Assembly (NCBI GenBank): GCA_964543475.1
Contig: CAZIYJ010000001.1
Location: 558,001-622,000 of the forward strand
Direction of reading: 5' to 3'
Source: JAYSYM01 sp964543475
Lineage (GTDB): Bacteria > Bdellovibrionota > Bdellovibrionia > Bdellovibrionales > JAMPXM01
DNA: 64,000 nt
Positions 16,354 to 24,706 of the stretch are shown here, one piece after another (positions within the stretch are counted from its first letter, which is position 1; each line of letters begins with the position of its first letter). A model generated the notes under the pieces. It was not told the DNA's origin. It saw only the letters and a list, made by a program, of their open reading frames with translations, and ran no database searches. The translations under genes were made by a program, and so were the position numbers.

Positions 16354-19092
16354 CTAGCCGGCGCGCTCAACAGCTGCTGCTTCAGAAACAGCATCAACTG
16401 GCTTTAAGAATAATTCGAACTTTTGGACTTCAGGTTTCTTTTTAGCTGGGACGAATTTATTTCTAATCGTAAAGGAATCCCAAAGAAGCGGCATGAATTC
16501 CTGAGGATCTAAGCCCAAATCGCGCAGATGCCCAGTTGCTTCATTTATCCAAGCTTCTGGATCATTTTTCCAGCGCTCAAGATCTTTAGACTCAAATTTA
16601 GGATTGAGCTGGATAGGCTCAGTCGCATTGAAAGTCTTATTCATAAGTGCGCGCATGTACTTAATTTGTAATCCAGCCATATGTTCGTTTGTTGGAGCGT
16701 CGAAGAATCGAGCTTCGCCTCTTCCCTCAACATTTCCAAAGCTCGGGAACCACTGTAGCTCTGGATTTTTGATATCAAGAGACTCGTATCGATACTTGTG
16801 TGGCAATATCGGAGTCATGAGCGGAGTGAGGTTCATAGGTACGTACTTTGGCTTTCGGCCGATGCCAGTGTTGAAATAACGGCGCTGGTAAAGTAAGCGA
16901 CCAAGTTCAACTAAATCGCCTCTGAAATTGCGGATGTCTTCAGCAAGCTTCGGGTGCAAATCAATTGGGCGAGCCGCGTGTGTCCGTTGTGGATGCATCC
17001 ACATGAACAGAATCAATTGCTGATTATTTTCAAAATACGAAATTAAGTTGAGTACGATTCGACTTGCTTGTTCAGGCGGCAAGTTTTTAAGGAATGTTAA
17101 ATCAAAATTGCCGTGTCCACCGCCGGCAGCTCGGCTAGGAATTAGCGAACTTTGTCGAGCAGTTTGGAAAAGCTTACTAATACTGCCTTCAATGTTCTGT
17201 GGAGAGAATCGAGGCGATACCACCTCGATGTGGCCACCATATGCACGAAGAACTTTTCCGCCTTTTCCGTATCGGCGCTGAATTCCATCCCATTCCGCGC
17301 GCCATTGTTGCCCTTCAGAATCTGGAACTTTAAAGTTAATTGAAATGCCGTGGCCATGAGCTTTATCGTTTTTATTTAACTCAGTTCTGGTTCCATAACT
17401 TTCTGCAAGACTGTTCGCAAATCGTTCAATGTCAATTGCCGCATCATCTTGAATCTCAGGACGCTTTTCCAGCGGGAAGCGGAACGAATATTCGATTCCA
17501 AGATCGATTTTGTTGGTATCAATCGGCCCTGTGGTTTTGACCTGAAGTTTCGGGAAATTTGTCGGTGGCGGCAGCAAGTAACGCTCGAAATCTAAATCAA
17601 GTCGCACTACTTTTGCAAAGTTGAACATCGCCTCTTCAAGTTTGCCAGTTGTCTTTTCGCGTAGATTGCCAAGAGCAGTTGGATGGAAGCTTTTCGTTTC
17701 GATCTCATTGATATACTTTTTTGCGATGGCAACAATTTGGTTTGAGTAAATTTTCTGCGCTTTATGAAATGCCTGAAGTTTGTAAGCAATGTTCAAGCGG
17801 TTTTCGTAAGGCAAGAGCGGAGAAATAATTCGATTTCGTGTGTGGTTATTCGAATTAAGGCTTGGTGACCAGTTCATTGCCGGGAATACTTCCTCAAATT
17901 TCTTAAGTACAGCAACTTCTTCTTTGCCGAGGAATCGCGAAGCAATTTGTTCAATGGGAGCTGAAGGATGAAATTCGTACGATCGGTAGTCTTTTATGCC
18001 AGTGTAGTCGCCAGAGACGAGACGAGCTTCAACGGTTTCTTCGATAAAGTCGCGCTTCATGCCTTTGTTGCCAGAACGTAGTTCCCAATCGACGATGAAT
18101 TCGTCGCGCTTTTGACCAAGCTTTTCGCTACCCGGGAATGCTCGTGCTCCGATCATGCGAAATTTATTTTTAAAACGCTTTGGCTCGTTGTTCACAACAG
18201 CTCGGTGCAAACGATTGAGTGATGCTCTCGTATAAAGACCCAAATACGGGTGAGTGAGGATGCTAGAAACGTTTTCTGGGTCTCGGTTCATTTGGCGCCA
18301 CCATAAGTACTGGGTAGTCGCATCTAACTTCTCGATATAATAAGGAGCAATTTCTGTTCGCAACTTTTCGTTCGACGGCCAAGCATGGAATTTATGTTGG
18401 TGCCCGACTTTACCTTCTAGGTAGACTTCAACTTTTTCGCGATTAACTCTAAAAGCCGCGCGGTCTTCCATCGCTCCTTCAGAGCGGACTTCGTATGATC
18501 CAAGGTCGTCGCCAATAGTCGTTTCTTTTGGTGCGAGTGGTCCACGTTGAGTATCATCAAAATTTAGAATTTCGTGTTCGAACAAATAAGAACGATCTTT
18601 CACTCTAAGAACTTGAAATGGATCATCCAACAAGAGCAGTTGATTGAGACGCTCTTGAGGAGAGGCGCTTTTCCACGCTAATTGTGCTTTTGCGTCTACG
18701 AATGCTTCTGGCTTAATTTTTTGTAACCAAATGTTCAAGAGACGCTGTTGAGGTCGCAAAGTTCTTTCAGCTTCAAAACGTTTTTCCAATTTCTGTTTTG
18801 CAGCTGATTTCAAGCTCGGGAACCAAAGGGCGATTTCTTCGTAGAACAAACCTTCTTTTTCGTAAGCATGGCGAATTGGCATGTCGCTACCGAATGATTT
18901 GTTTACGCGGGGAGTTTGATCAGACAAATAAGTTTGGCGCAGATTTTCATCATGAAGACGGTTCATTGTATCAAACGCCGTAAGTCTCTTAAAGACTGCG
19001 TTGCAGGAGTCAGCAGCATGCGATGGAATCGCAATAGCAACTGCCAAAGCGAAGAGAAGTGATCGACCTAATGATGTTCCGAATCCGCGCAT
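16354..19092 (-). CDS. Large exported protein with amidoligase (glutamine-synthetase fold) motifs
   Basis: 912 residues from ATG 19092 (AAGGA site upstream; the frame is open to 19134). Signal peptide cut after SHA (~26). In the C-terminal half, motifs come in the order of the COOH-NH2 ligase/Amidoligase_2 family: GIEYSF (~532), WRAEWDG (~598), HIEVVSPR (~621), GGGHGNFDL (~657, where the family has a G-H-x-H-type strand) and GRGEARFFDAP (~790). The N-terminal half has weaker counterparts (YEVRSEG ~200, GKVGHQHKFH ~227, DWELRSG ~335), so it may be a tandem or divergent duplicate. Such enzymes form amide bonds using ATP; an exported one is odd because the periplasm lacks ATP. The family call is inference from motifs. 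Same strand as the DUF2252-like gene, 211 bp upstream of it in transcription. Confidence 0.5.
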   Translation of the reverse strand: MRGFGTSLGRSLLFALAVAIAIPSHAADSCNAVFKRLTAFDTMNRLHDENLRQTYLSDQTPRVNKSFGSDMPIRHAYEKEGLFYEEIALWFPSLKSAAKQKLEKRFEAERTLRPQQRLLNIWLQKIKPEAFVDAKAQLAWKSASPQERLNQLLLLDDPFQVLRVKDRSYLFEHEILNFDDTQRGPLAPKETTIGDDLGSYEVRSEGAMEDRAAFRVNREKVEVYLEGKVGHQHKFHAWPSNEKLRTEIAPYYIEKLDATTQYLWWRQMNRDPENVSSILTHPYLGLYTRASLNRLHRAVVNNEPKRFKNKFRMIGARAFPGSEKLGQKRDEFIVDWELRSGNKGMKRDFIEETVEARLVSGDYTGIKDYRSYEFHPSAPIEQIASRFLGKEEVAVLKKFEEVFPAMNWSPSLNSNNHTRNRIISPLLPYENRLNIAYKLQAFHKAQKIYSNQIVAIAKKYINEIETKSFHPTALGNLREKTTGKLEEAMFNFAKVVRLDLDFERYLLPPPTNFPKLQVKTTGPIDTNKIDLGIEYSFRFPLEKRPEIQDDAAIDIERFANSLAESYGTRTELNKNDKAHGHGISINFKVPDSEGQQWRAEWDGIQRRYGKGGKVLRAYGGHIEVVSPRFSPQNIEGSISKLFQTARQSSLIPSRAAGGGHGNFDLTFLKNLPPEQASRIVLNLISYFENNQQLILFMWMHPQRTHAARPIDLHPKLAEDIRNFRGDLVELGRLLYQRRYFNTGIGRKPKYVPMNLTPLMTPILPHKYRYESLDIKNPELQWFPSFGNVEGRGEARFFDAPTNEHMAGLQIKYMRALMNKTFNATEPIQLNPKFESKDLERWKNDPEAWINEATGHLRDLGLDPQEFMPLLWDSFTIRNKFVPAKKKPEVQKFELFLKPVDAVSEAAAVERAG

Positions 19093-19303
19093 AACAACGT
19101 CCTTTGCGAACAAAAAAACTATCGAGACATCCAAATTGAGTGCACATTGGGTGCCGTGAACATTTCACTTTTCGCAATTCAGAAAGTGACCTAAATAATT
19201 GAAATTGCGGGTTATTTTTGACCGTCGAAAAGTTAGACAAGCATGTAAGAGTGTTAATGAACTTCGCACGGTGCCGTAGAGCGGCTTCGAGAAGTTTAAC
19301 AGA

Positions 19304-20509
19304 TTAATTAAAGATTTCGTTCTCTTGGAGTTCTTCTACACGCTCAACTAGTCGATCAACATAGTCGTCAGACATTTCGTTGATTTCTTCAACGATCTTG
19401 TCGAATCGACTGCTGATGAGTTTTGCGTACTCTTTCGTTTTCGTTTGCTTACCGTGGTAACGACCCATCAAGTAAGCTTCGTAAGCAGCTAGGTGCCGTA
19501 AGAATTTACGCTCTTCTTTATCGTTTTGTTTGTAAGGAACGCTAAACACATCAACTTTTTTAGGACGCATCCAGAAAGGCGTTCCATCGAGGTAGACCGC
19601 TTGGTAAAGATCATCTTTCGTATTCCAAAAAGTCTTCATGACTAGATTAAAGCGCTCAATCGCAGGAAGCTGTTTTGTATATTGAGCAACAGCCGGATCA
19701 TCGATTTCTTTAAACTCTAAAATGATATTCTCTTTGCCATTTTTTACGAGTGCCCAGTAACGAATGAGGTCTTTCGAACCACCTCTTTCACGAGGGCGGA
19801 AAGCAAAATCCAAAACCTTGGCACCTTTTATGGTTTTTGAAATTACGTCGGTCATTTCGCTCTTGAGCAGCGCCAACTTTTCTTTTCCTTTTACGTGGTC
19901 TGAGAGTCGCTCAAGTTTATCTTCCTTAAATTTGAATTTAGAGCCGACCGTTTTGCTTTCGACATACTCTTGAACTTCTTCGTCGAACTCACGTTTTCGA
20001 GTCTCAAAAATCCAGTCAATTCGCTCATGAGTTTCGAACTTCTCATTGCGCAAACCAGCGAGGTAGGCTTCCATTTGGCGTTCGGTTGAACGATCGATAT
20101 CCTCTTTTTCGCGGCGATTGAAAACAGCGTTTGTTGCCATGATTTGGTGAGCAATATCGCTAATGTATGGGCCATTTCCGGCGTCTTTAATATCCATAAT
20201 GAAGAACTTCATTCGCCCTGAGAGTGGCGAATAAATAAAGTTACCCGGGTGAGCGTCGCCAATCACGAGACCTTCAAAATCCATCAAATTTCCGAAGTAG
20301 TCGCGACCGTTTGATTTTGACCAGCGCCAGTAATCGGGAGCGTTGTCTCGAATGTATTGTGAAACGTTTTTGCTAGCCTCGTAAGTGCGAATTTTCGCAG
20401 GAGTAATCTTGCGTACGAAAACATCTTGGCAAGTCTGTGCCGCATAACTTGGTGTAACCAAGAAACTAAGGAGCAAACCGAGTAGTAATTTAATCGATGA
20501 GGAAATCAT
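19304..20509 (-). CDS. Exported DUF2252-like (protein-kinase-fold) protein
   Basis: 401 residues; signal peptide cut after SYA (~24). The motif GLVIGDAHPGNFIY (~residue 83-96) followed by KFFIMDIKDAGNGPYISDIAHQI matches the HxGN...D(I/F)xD catalytic and metal loops of DUF2252 and related aminoglycoside-phosphotransferase/kinase folds. Residues ~335-400 are highly charged helices. DUF2252 proteins are usually cytoplasmic, so a signal peptide is unusual. It lies just upstream of the amidoligase-like gene, also exported, suggesting a joint pathway. Function unknown; ATP source outside the cytoplasm would be a problem unless it acts in another cell's cytoplasm. Confidence 0.68.
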   Translation of the reverse strand: MISSSIKLLLGLLLSFLVTPSYAAQTCQDVFVRKITPAKIRTYEASKNVSQYIRDNAPDYWRWSKSNGRDYFGNLMDFEGLVIGDAHPGNFIYSPLSGRMKFFIMDIKDAGNGPYISDIAHQIMATNAVFNRREKEDIDRSTERQMEAYLAGLRNEKFETHERIDWIFETRKREFDEEVQEYVESKTVGSKFKFKEDKLERLSDHVKGKEKLALLKSEMTDVISKTIKGAKVLDFAFRPRERGGSKDLIRYWALVKNGKENIILEFKEIDDPAVAQYTKQLPAIERFNLVMKTFWNTKDDLYQAVYLDGTPFWMRPKKVDVFSVPYKQNDKEERKFLRHLAAYEAYLMGRYHGKQTKTKEYAKLISSRFDKIVEEINEMSDDYVDRLVERVEELQENEIFN

Positions 20510-20653
20510 TAATCGGGTTGTTTACAATTTTGATGCCTAACAGTTCGATAACTGAAGGGATATGGCCACCCGACAAGGTGGGAAATGCCGATTTAGGGCG
20601 TACGGTGTAAACACGTTAGTCAAAATTAAAGGTCGAGCTTCAACTTCGACTAA

Positions 20654-21304
20654 CTATTTATTGAGAATGATTTGATAAGAAACGTAACGGCTAATAAGCG
20701 TCAGTGGGAAAAATATGAAAAAGCCAACTCCAAGAGCGCAAATACTTAATAGTGCAAAAAGCAATGTAGCCAAGAAATAGACTACTCCGACTTTCCAATT
20801 CAATTTCGAAATTTGCAAACTGCTCTTGAGCGCATCGATAGGCTTGACTCGATCGAACTCAACTAATGGGTAAGCAAAATGCGTAATTGCTAAATAAAGA
20901 ATCGCAACGGGAAACGAGAGCCAGCTGCCAACGCTTCCGGCGTAAGTAAAAACAATCGTCAGCGCTGTATACCCAACGTTGACTGCGCCCAAGATGAAAT
21001 AGTCTTCTTTACGAGCGGGCTCAAAGAACACGTCGCCAATTTGCTTCATCTTGATCTTCTCAACCGTCGAATCGAGCAGTCTCAAAGAACGAAGAACTCC
21101 GATCGCCATAATCGGCGCGATGAACGCGAGCGCGATTTGCACTAACAGAGGTGCTACGGCACAGAAAAATACAAACAGAAGATAAGCGAGGCCGAGAAGA
21201 AAAATTTGAAGCGGATGTTTTTCGAAGAGTTTGACCGATGCCTTGTAGACATCAAAGCCGAAGCGCGGCTCCATCTGGCGCGCGCCGAATGTATTTTGTG
21301 ACAT
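20654..21304 (-). CDS. Multi-pass membrane protein (BPSS1780/DUF2189-like)
   Basis: 216 residues with about six membrane segments (e.g. IFLLGLAYLLFVFFCAV and VGVVYFLATLLFALLSICAL). The N-terminal FDVYKASVKLFEKHPLQIFLLG, the middle RKEDYFILGAVNVG and the PLVEFDRVKPIDALKSSL stretch resemble BPSS1780/DUF2189 integral membrane proteins. Its ATG follows the stop of the oxygenase gene by one base (TAATATG), so the two are translationally coupled. No biochemical role is known. Confidence 0.65.
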   Translation of the reverse strand: MSQNTFGARQMEPRFGFDVYKASVKLFEKHPLQIFLLGLAYLLFVFFCAVAPLLVQIALAFIAPIMAIGVLRSLRLLDSTVEKIKMKQIGDVFFEPARKEDYFILGAVNVGYTALTIVFTYAGSVGSWLSFPVAILYLAITHFAYPLVEFDRVKPIDALKSSLQISKLNWKVGVVYFLATLLFALLSICALGVGFFIFFPLTLISRYVSYQIILNK

Positions 21305-21305
21305 A

Positions 21306-22295
21306 TTACTTAAGTAATCCGATCTCGCGAAGTCGCTGCATTAAGAAGTCTTGAGCTGTGATAGGCGCATACTTCGCTCCCGATCCAAGGCAGCTTGGTA
21401 AGCAAGTTAACAAAGCATCAGGGTTCGGGTGAATGAAGTAAGGCATAGAGTAGCGAGAAGACTTTGCATCTTCTGGATTCACCACACGGTGAGTTGTCGA
21501 TGGAATCACTTCGTTCGTAATGCGAGCAAGCATATCGCCAGCATCAACAACCAAAGTATTCGGATCAGATTCAATTGGAAGCCAAGTTCCATCACGATCT
21601 TTCAGTTGAAGACCAGACGAGGTCGCACTTACTAAAATTGTGATGAGGTTGATGTCTTCATGAGCCGCCGCGCGAACGCTGCGTGGATCTGCAGTTGGTG
21701 GAATCGGCGGGTAGTGAAGAAGACGAAGAATTGAATTTCCTTCGCTCATCATGTCGCTGAAGAATGTTTTGTGAAGATCAAGAGGCTGAGTAAGCGCCTC
21801 AAGCATAATTTTACCCGTCTCATCTAGAGCGGTGTAGATCGTTTTCATTGTCTTTTCGAACTCTGGAACTTCTGCAGGCCATACGTTCTTTGGATAATCA
21901 GTTTCGTAGCGATGTCCCGGAGGAAGTTCGCGACCAACGTGCCAGAATTCTTTTAAGTCGCTAACCTTAGCGTCTTTTGCATGTTCAGTTCCGAACGGAG
22001 TGTAGCCGCGTTGGAAGCCACGATCTTTAAGCGCGTACTTCATTTTCGTTTCGGTCGGAAGAGCAAAGAACTCTTCGATCAATGCGTAAGCTTTGTTGAG
22101 AAGTCCGTCAGGAATTGGATGATCTTTTAAAACGATGAAGCCGTAATCTTTTAAGCCTAAGTAGAAGTCGTCGATAAACTTTTGGCGATCAAGATTTGAT
22201 CCGCCGGTGTAAGCGCCTAAGCTCAGCTCAGGTACTTTTCTCACTCCAGTTGGTGGAGCAGTGATCGCAGTATTCGTAACGTTTCCAAGGTTCAT
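21306..22295 (-). CDS. 2-oxoglutarate/Fe(II) oxygenase, isopenicillin-N-synthase family
   Basis: 329 residues, the normal length. DIOX_N segment (FYLGLKDYGFIVLKDHPIP) followed by the double-stranded beta-helix: iron ligands H-x-D in RAAAHEDINLITIL and distal His in STTHRVVNP, with the 2-oxoglutarate Arg-x-Ser in SRYSMPYF. Cytoplasmic, no signal. Relatives include ethylene-forming and gibberellin-type oxidases, so the substrate cannot be inferred. Leads a two-gene unit with the membrane protein. Confidence 0.9.
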   Translation of the reverse strand: MNLGNVTNTAITAPPTGVRKVPELSLGAYTGGSNLDRQKFIDDFYLGLKDYGFIVLKDHPIPDGLLNKAYALIEEFFALPTETKMKYALKDRGFQRGYTPFGTEHAKDAKVSDLKEFWHVGRELPPGHRYETDYPKNVWPAEVPEFEKTMKTIYTALDETGKIMLEALTQPLDLHKTFFSDMMSEGNSILRLLHYPPIPPTADPRSVRAAAHEDINLITILVSATSSGLQLKDRDGTWLPIESDPNTLVVDAGDMLARITNEVIPSTTHRVVNPEDAKSSRYSMPYFIHPNPDALLTCLPSCLGSGAKYAPITAQDFLMQRLREIGLLK

Positions 22296-22362
22296 AGATC
22301 CTCCAGTACGTCGATTTCCGCTGGGCAGTTAATGCGAATTTACCTAGGTAAGCAAGGTCAAA

Positions 22363-23100
22363 TTAGGCTTTTGGAGGGGTTTTGCGAGACTGATGAGCCG
22401 GCTCTATAGCGATGACCCGAGCCAGTGACCCATCCATGCGGTAGACCACGTTATAATCCTCTAGAGAGAATCCGTAAGCGTCCATGTAGGGGTCGGGGTT
22501 CTCTGGGGTGCCCTTGTAAAAGCCGGGCCTCGGATCGAGCTCTAAAGTTTTTTCAATGATCGAGCGAAGCTGCTCAGGGGTTCTTTCGGGGCGGCCGAGC
22601 GATTGAAGGTGCTTTTCGACTTCAGGCTCAAACGAAACGGTCACAGTTCTTTCATCGCGCGACTCTGTCCATCCACCTTTCGCATCAGCAATTGCATCTG
22701 CTTGTGGATGGTAAGGTTTGATATCGAGCACTGGCGTGCCATCGACAAAGTCGACTCCCGAAAGATAAACGTTGTTACCTTCAATTTTTTCAATTTTGAC
22801 TACAGACAGTCCAATTGGATTGGGGCGGTGAGGGGCGCGAGTTGCAAACACTCCAATACTTTCGCCATTCATGCGGGGAGGATGAATGCGAGTCTTAACA
22901 CCTTTGTTCGTGTTGAGATGAAAAACGAAAATCACCCAAACGTGGGAAAAGCCTTCAAGGCCAAAGAGAGCGTCTGATAAATTTAGTTCTGGACGAAGTT
23001 TTAAGATAGCCCACGAATCGGGAACAAGGCCTGACTGCCTCGGGGTTCCAAAGCGTTCTTTGTAGCAAGACTCAATGTGGCCGATCGGATCAAAGTTCAT
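22363..23100 (-). CDS. trmO: TrmO (TsaA/YaeB-type) tRNA m6t6A37 methyltransferase
   Basis: 245 residues from ATG 23100, preferred because the family starts at the PIGHIES strand; the frame is open upstream to 23136, but that stretch lies in a terminator. The motifs FGLEGFSHVWVIF, THxPHRPNPIGL-type (ATRAPHRPNPIGLSVV), and DGTPVLDIKPYHP are diagnostic. It methylates t6A37 in tRNA-Thr using S-adenosylmethionine. A C-terminal domain (~150-245) includes a PRPGFYKG patch shared with bacterial TrmO. Confidence 0.92.
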   Translation of the reverse strand: MNFDPIGHIESCYKERFGTPRQSGLVPDSWAILKLRPELNLSDALFGLEGFSHVWVIFVFHLNTNKGVKTRIHPPRMNGESIGVFATRAPHRPNPIGLSVVKIEKIEGNNVYLSGVDFVDGTPVLDIKPYHPQADAIADAKGGWTESRDERTVTVSFEPEVEKHLQSLGRPERTPEQLRSIIEKTLELDPRPGFYKGTPENPDPYMDAYGFSLEDYNVVYRMDGSLARVIAIEPAHQSRKTPPKA

Positions 23101-23117
23101 TGATTGTCTTAGACGAT

Positions 23118-23147
23118 AAAAAAAAGCTCGAGGCAAGCTCGAGCTTT
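23118..23147 (-). terminator. Intrinsic terminator of the 23172-23660 gene
   Basis: Perfect 10-bp stem AAAGCTCGAG/CTCGAGCTTT (23123-23132 and 23138-23147) with 5-nt loop; the A run at 23118-23125 gives a T run on the - strand. Lies between the exported protein gene and trmO, so they are separate transcripts. Confidence 0.85.
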
Positions 23148-23171
23148 AGTAGAACAATAGTTTTGACCTAA

Positions 23172-23660
23172 TTAGTTTCCAGAGCGGAACGAAGCGAGCT
23201 CAAAAGTGTAATCGGCGCCTTGAGATTTACCTGTGATCTTGACGATACCAAAAGTCACATCACCCACCCAAACGAAACCCTCTTGATGACCGTTCTCGTC
23301 TTCAGTAAGCACTTTGCAAGTCGCAAATGTTCCCGCAGGTACAGTGATTGTTTCAAGCGTGCCACCAGACAACGTGCAGTAAGTAAGCATTCCGTTTACT
23401 TGTTGTTGAGTGATCATTTCATCGCTCTTAGAAGACATTGTTGATGTTTGAGCTTGTCCGTTGATCGTTTGAGTCTCAACCACAGCGAATGAATCTGTAG
23501 TTACATCGAAACTCACGATTGAGCGCTCAAGAGTAACGATGGCATTCACTCCGCCTTGAGTCGCTGTACCGCTCATCATCGCGTAGTCGCCTACCGAAGG
23601 GTAAGCTAGTGCAGCTGATGAAGCTAAGAAAATGAAAAGAGAAGATAGAAAAGAAGTCAT
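23172..23660 (-). CDS. Small exported beta-rich protein, unknown family
   Basis: 162 residues; signal peptide cut after ALA (~19). The mature part alternates strands with Thr and Ser and carries two Cys (LTYCTLSG, FATCKVLT). The stretch ITVPAGTFATCKVL resembles the substrate-binding-like strand seen in some DUF3108-type lipid or polymer-binding proteins, but the match is short. AGGATCC-type ribosome-binding site; single-gene transcript ending in the terminator at 23118-23147. Confidence 0.6.
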   Translation of the reverse strand: MTSFLSSLFIFLASSAALAYPSVGDYAMMSGTATQGGVNAIVTLERSIVSFDVTTDSFAVVETQTINGQAQTSTMSSKSDEMITQQQVNGMLTYCTLSGGTLETITVPAGTFATCKVLTEDENGHQEGFVWVGDVTFGIVKITGKSQGADYTFELASFRSGN

Positions 23661-23716
23661 TAGGGATCCTCCAAATTATTCGGTTGGAGAAAGTCCACCA
23701 ATAACTAAAGACCGAG

Positions 23717-24658
23717 TCAAGGAGTGACTTCAGTCACCTTGCCACCAACAGTTTGTGGATCATTAGCTAAAATTCGCTGCACCCACTGAGCTACAACCTT
23801 CGGCTCAAGCTTTATGAGGTCATGATCGGTGTTTTTTATCGTGAGTCTGCTCGCCTTTGAAGCTTCTGGAATCGATGACCAGAATCGATCGAGAATTTTA
23901 GGACTAACTAATTGATCACTTCCACCGCCAACTAAATGAACTGAGTGAGCGGGAAGAGTAGCAGAGTGCTTTGCGGTGTGGAGTTTACGCATTCCTTGGA
24001 CCATGCGGAAAACTGCTTCGAGTTTGAAAGGGATACGGAGCAAGTCAGGTTCGGCAGTTGGGTAAACTGTGTAAACAAGTTGTTTTAAGAAATAGTCGTA
24101 GAGCTCATCGTCAGTTGCCGGGTTGTAAGGGAAAGCAATGCGAGTTGCAGCGATTTGATCGCGGATCCATTTGTCTTGATCAGGCTGTGGTTCAGTGTAA
24201 GGAGCCAATATGACAATTTTCGAAACAAGTTGCGGATATTTAGATGCGAAGTAAGTTGTAATTCCTCCACCGTATGAAAGGCCGAGCATCACAACTTTCG
24301 ATTTCAAATTTAAGCTTTTGATAATTCGGCTAACGTAAACGGCTTGCTCTTGATATCGAATCACATTGTAAACAGCGCCGTGCTTCGCAAGTGTTTGGCC
24401 TTGACCTGCTAAATCGATTTGTACGACTCCGTGACCGTTACGTTTAAAACTTTTTAGAAATGCTTTCCAGTTTTCAGTGGTGTGAGTAAGTCCGTTAAGA
24501 ATAACGATCGTCAATTTATCTGCAGTCGCTGGTTCGTGCGTGACGTAAAGACTAAGTGCTTTTGAAACGGGGATAAAGCCTGCAGTTTTTTTTGGAGTTG
24601 CTGCAAAGACCTGTGCTGAAAAACCAATTGAGAGAATTAAAGTTAATACTCTAATCAC
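23717..24658 (-). CDS. Exported alpha/beta-hydrolase
   Basis: 313 residues; signal peptide cut near VFA (~19). Nucleophile elbow GLSYGGG (~130), acid in GGGSDQLVSP, and His in KNTDHDLI form a complete triad; NGLTHTTENWKAFL is the oxyanion-side loop and QIDLAGQG the following strand. Without a lid domain visible, an esterase or lipase role is likely; the substrate is unknown. Exported, perhaps acting on prey or envelope lipids. Confidence 0.85.
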   Translation of the reverse strand: MIRVLTLILSIGFSAQVFAATPKKTAGFIPVSKALSLYVTHEPATADKLTIVILNGLTHTTENWKAFLKSFKRNGHGVVQIDLAGQGQTLAKHGAVYNVIRYQEQAVYVSRIIKSLNLKSKVVMLGLSYGGGITTYFASKYPQLVSKIVILAPYTEPQPDQDKWIRDQIAATRIAFPYNPATDDELYDYFLKQLVYTVYPTAEPDLLRIPFKLEAVFRMVQGMRKLHTAKHSATLPAHSVHLVGGGSDQLVSPKILDRFWSSIPEASKASRLTIKNTDHDLIKLEPKVVAQWVQRILANDPQTVGGKVTEVTP

Positions 24659-24706
24659 GTCCCCTCCCTTTGTTGAAAGGGACCGTACTCAATTGCCGAG
24701 TTAAAG

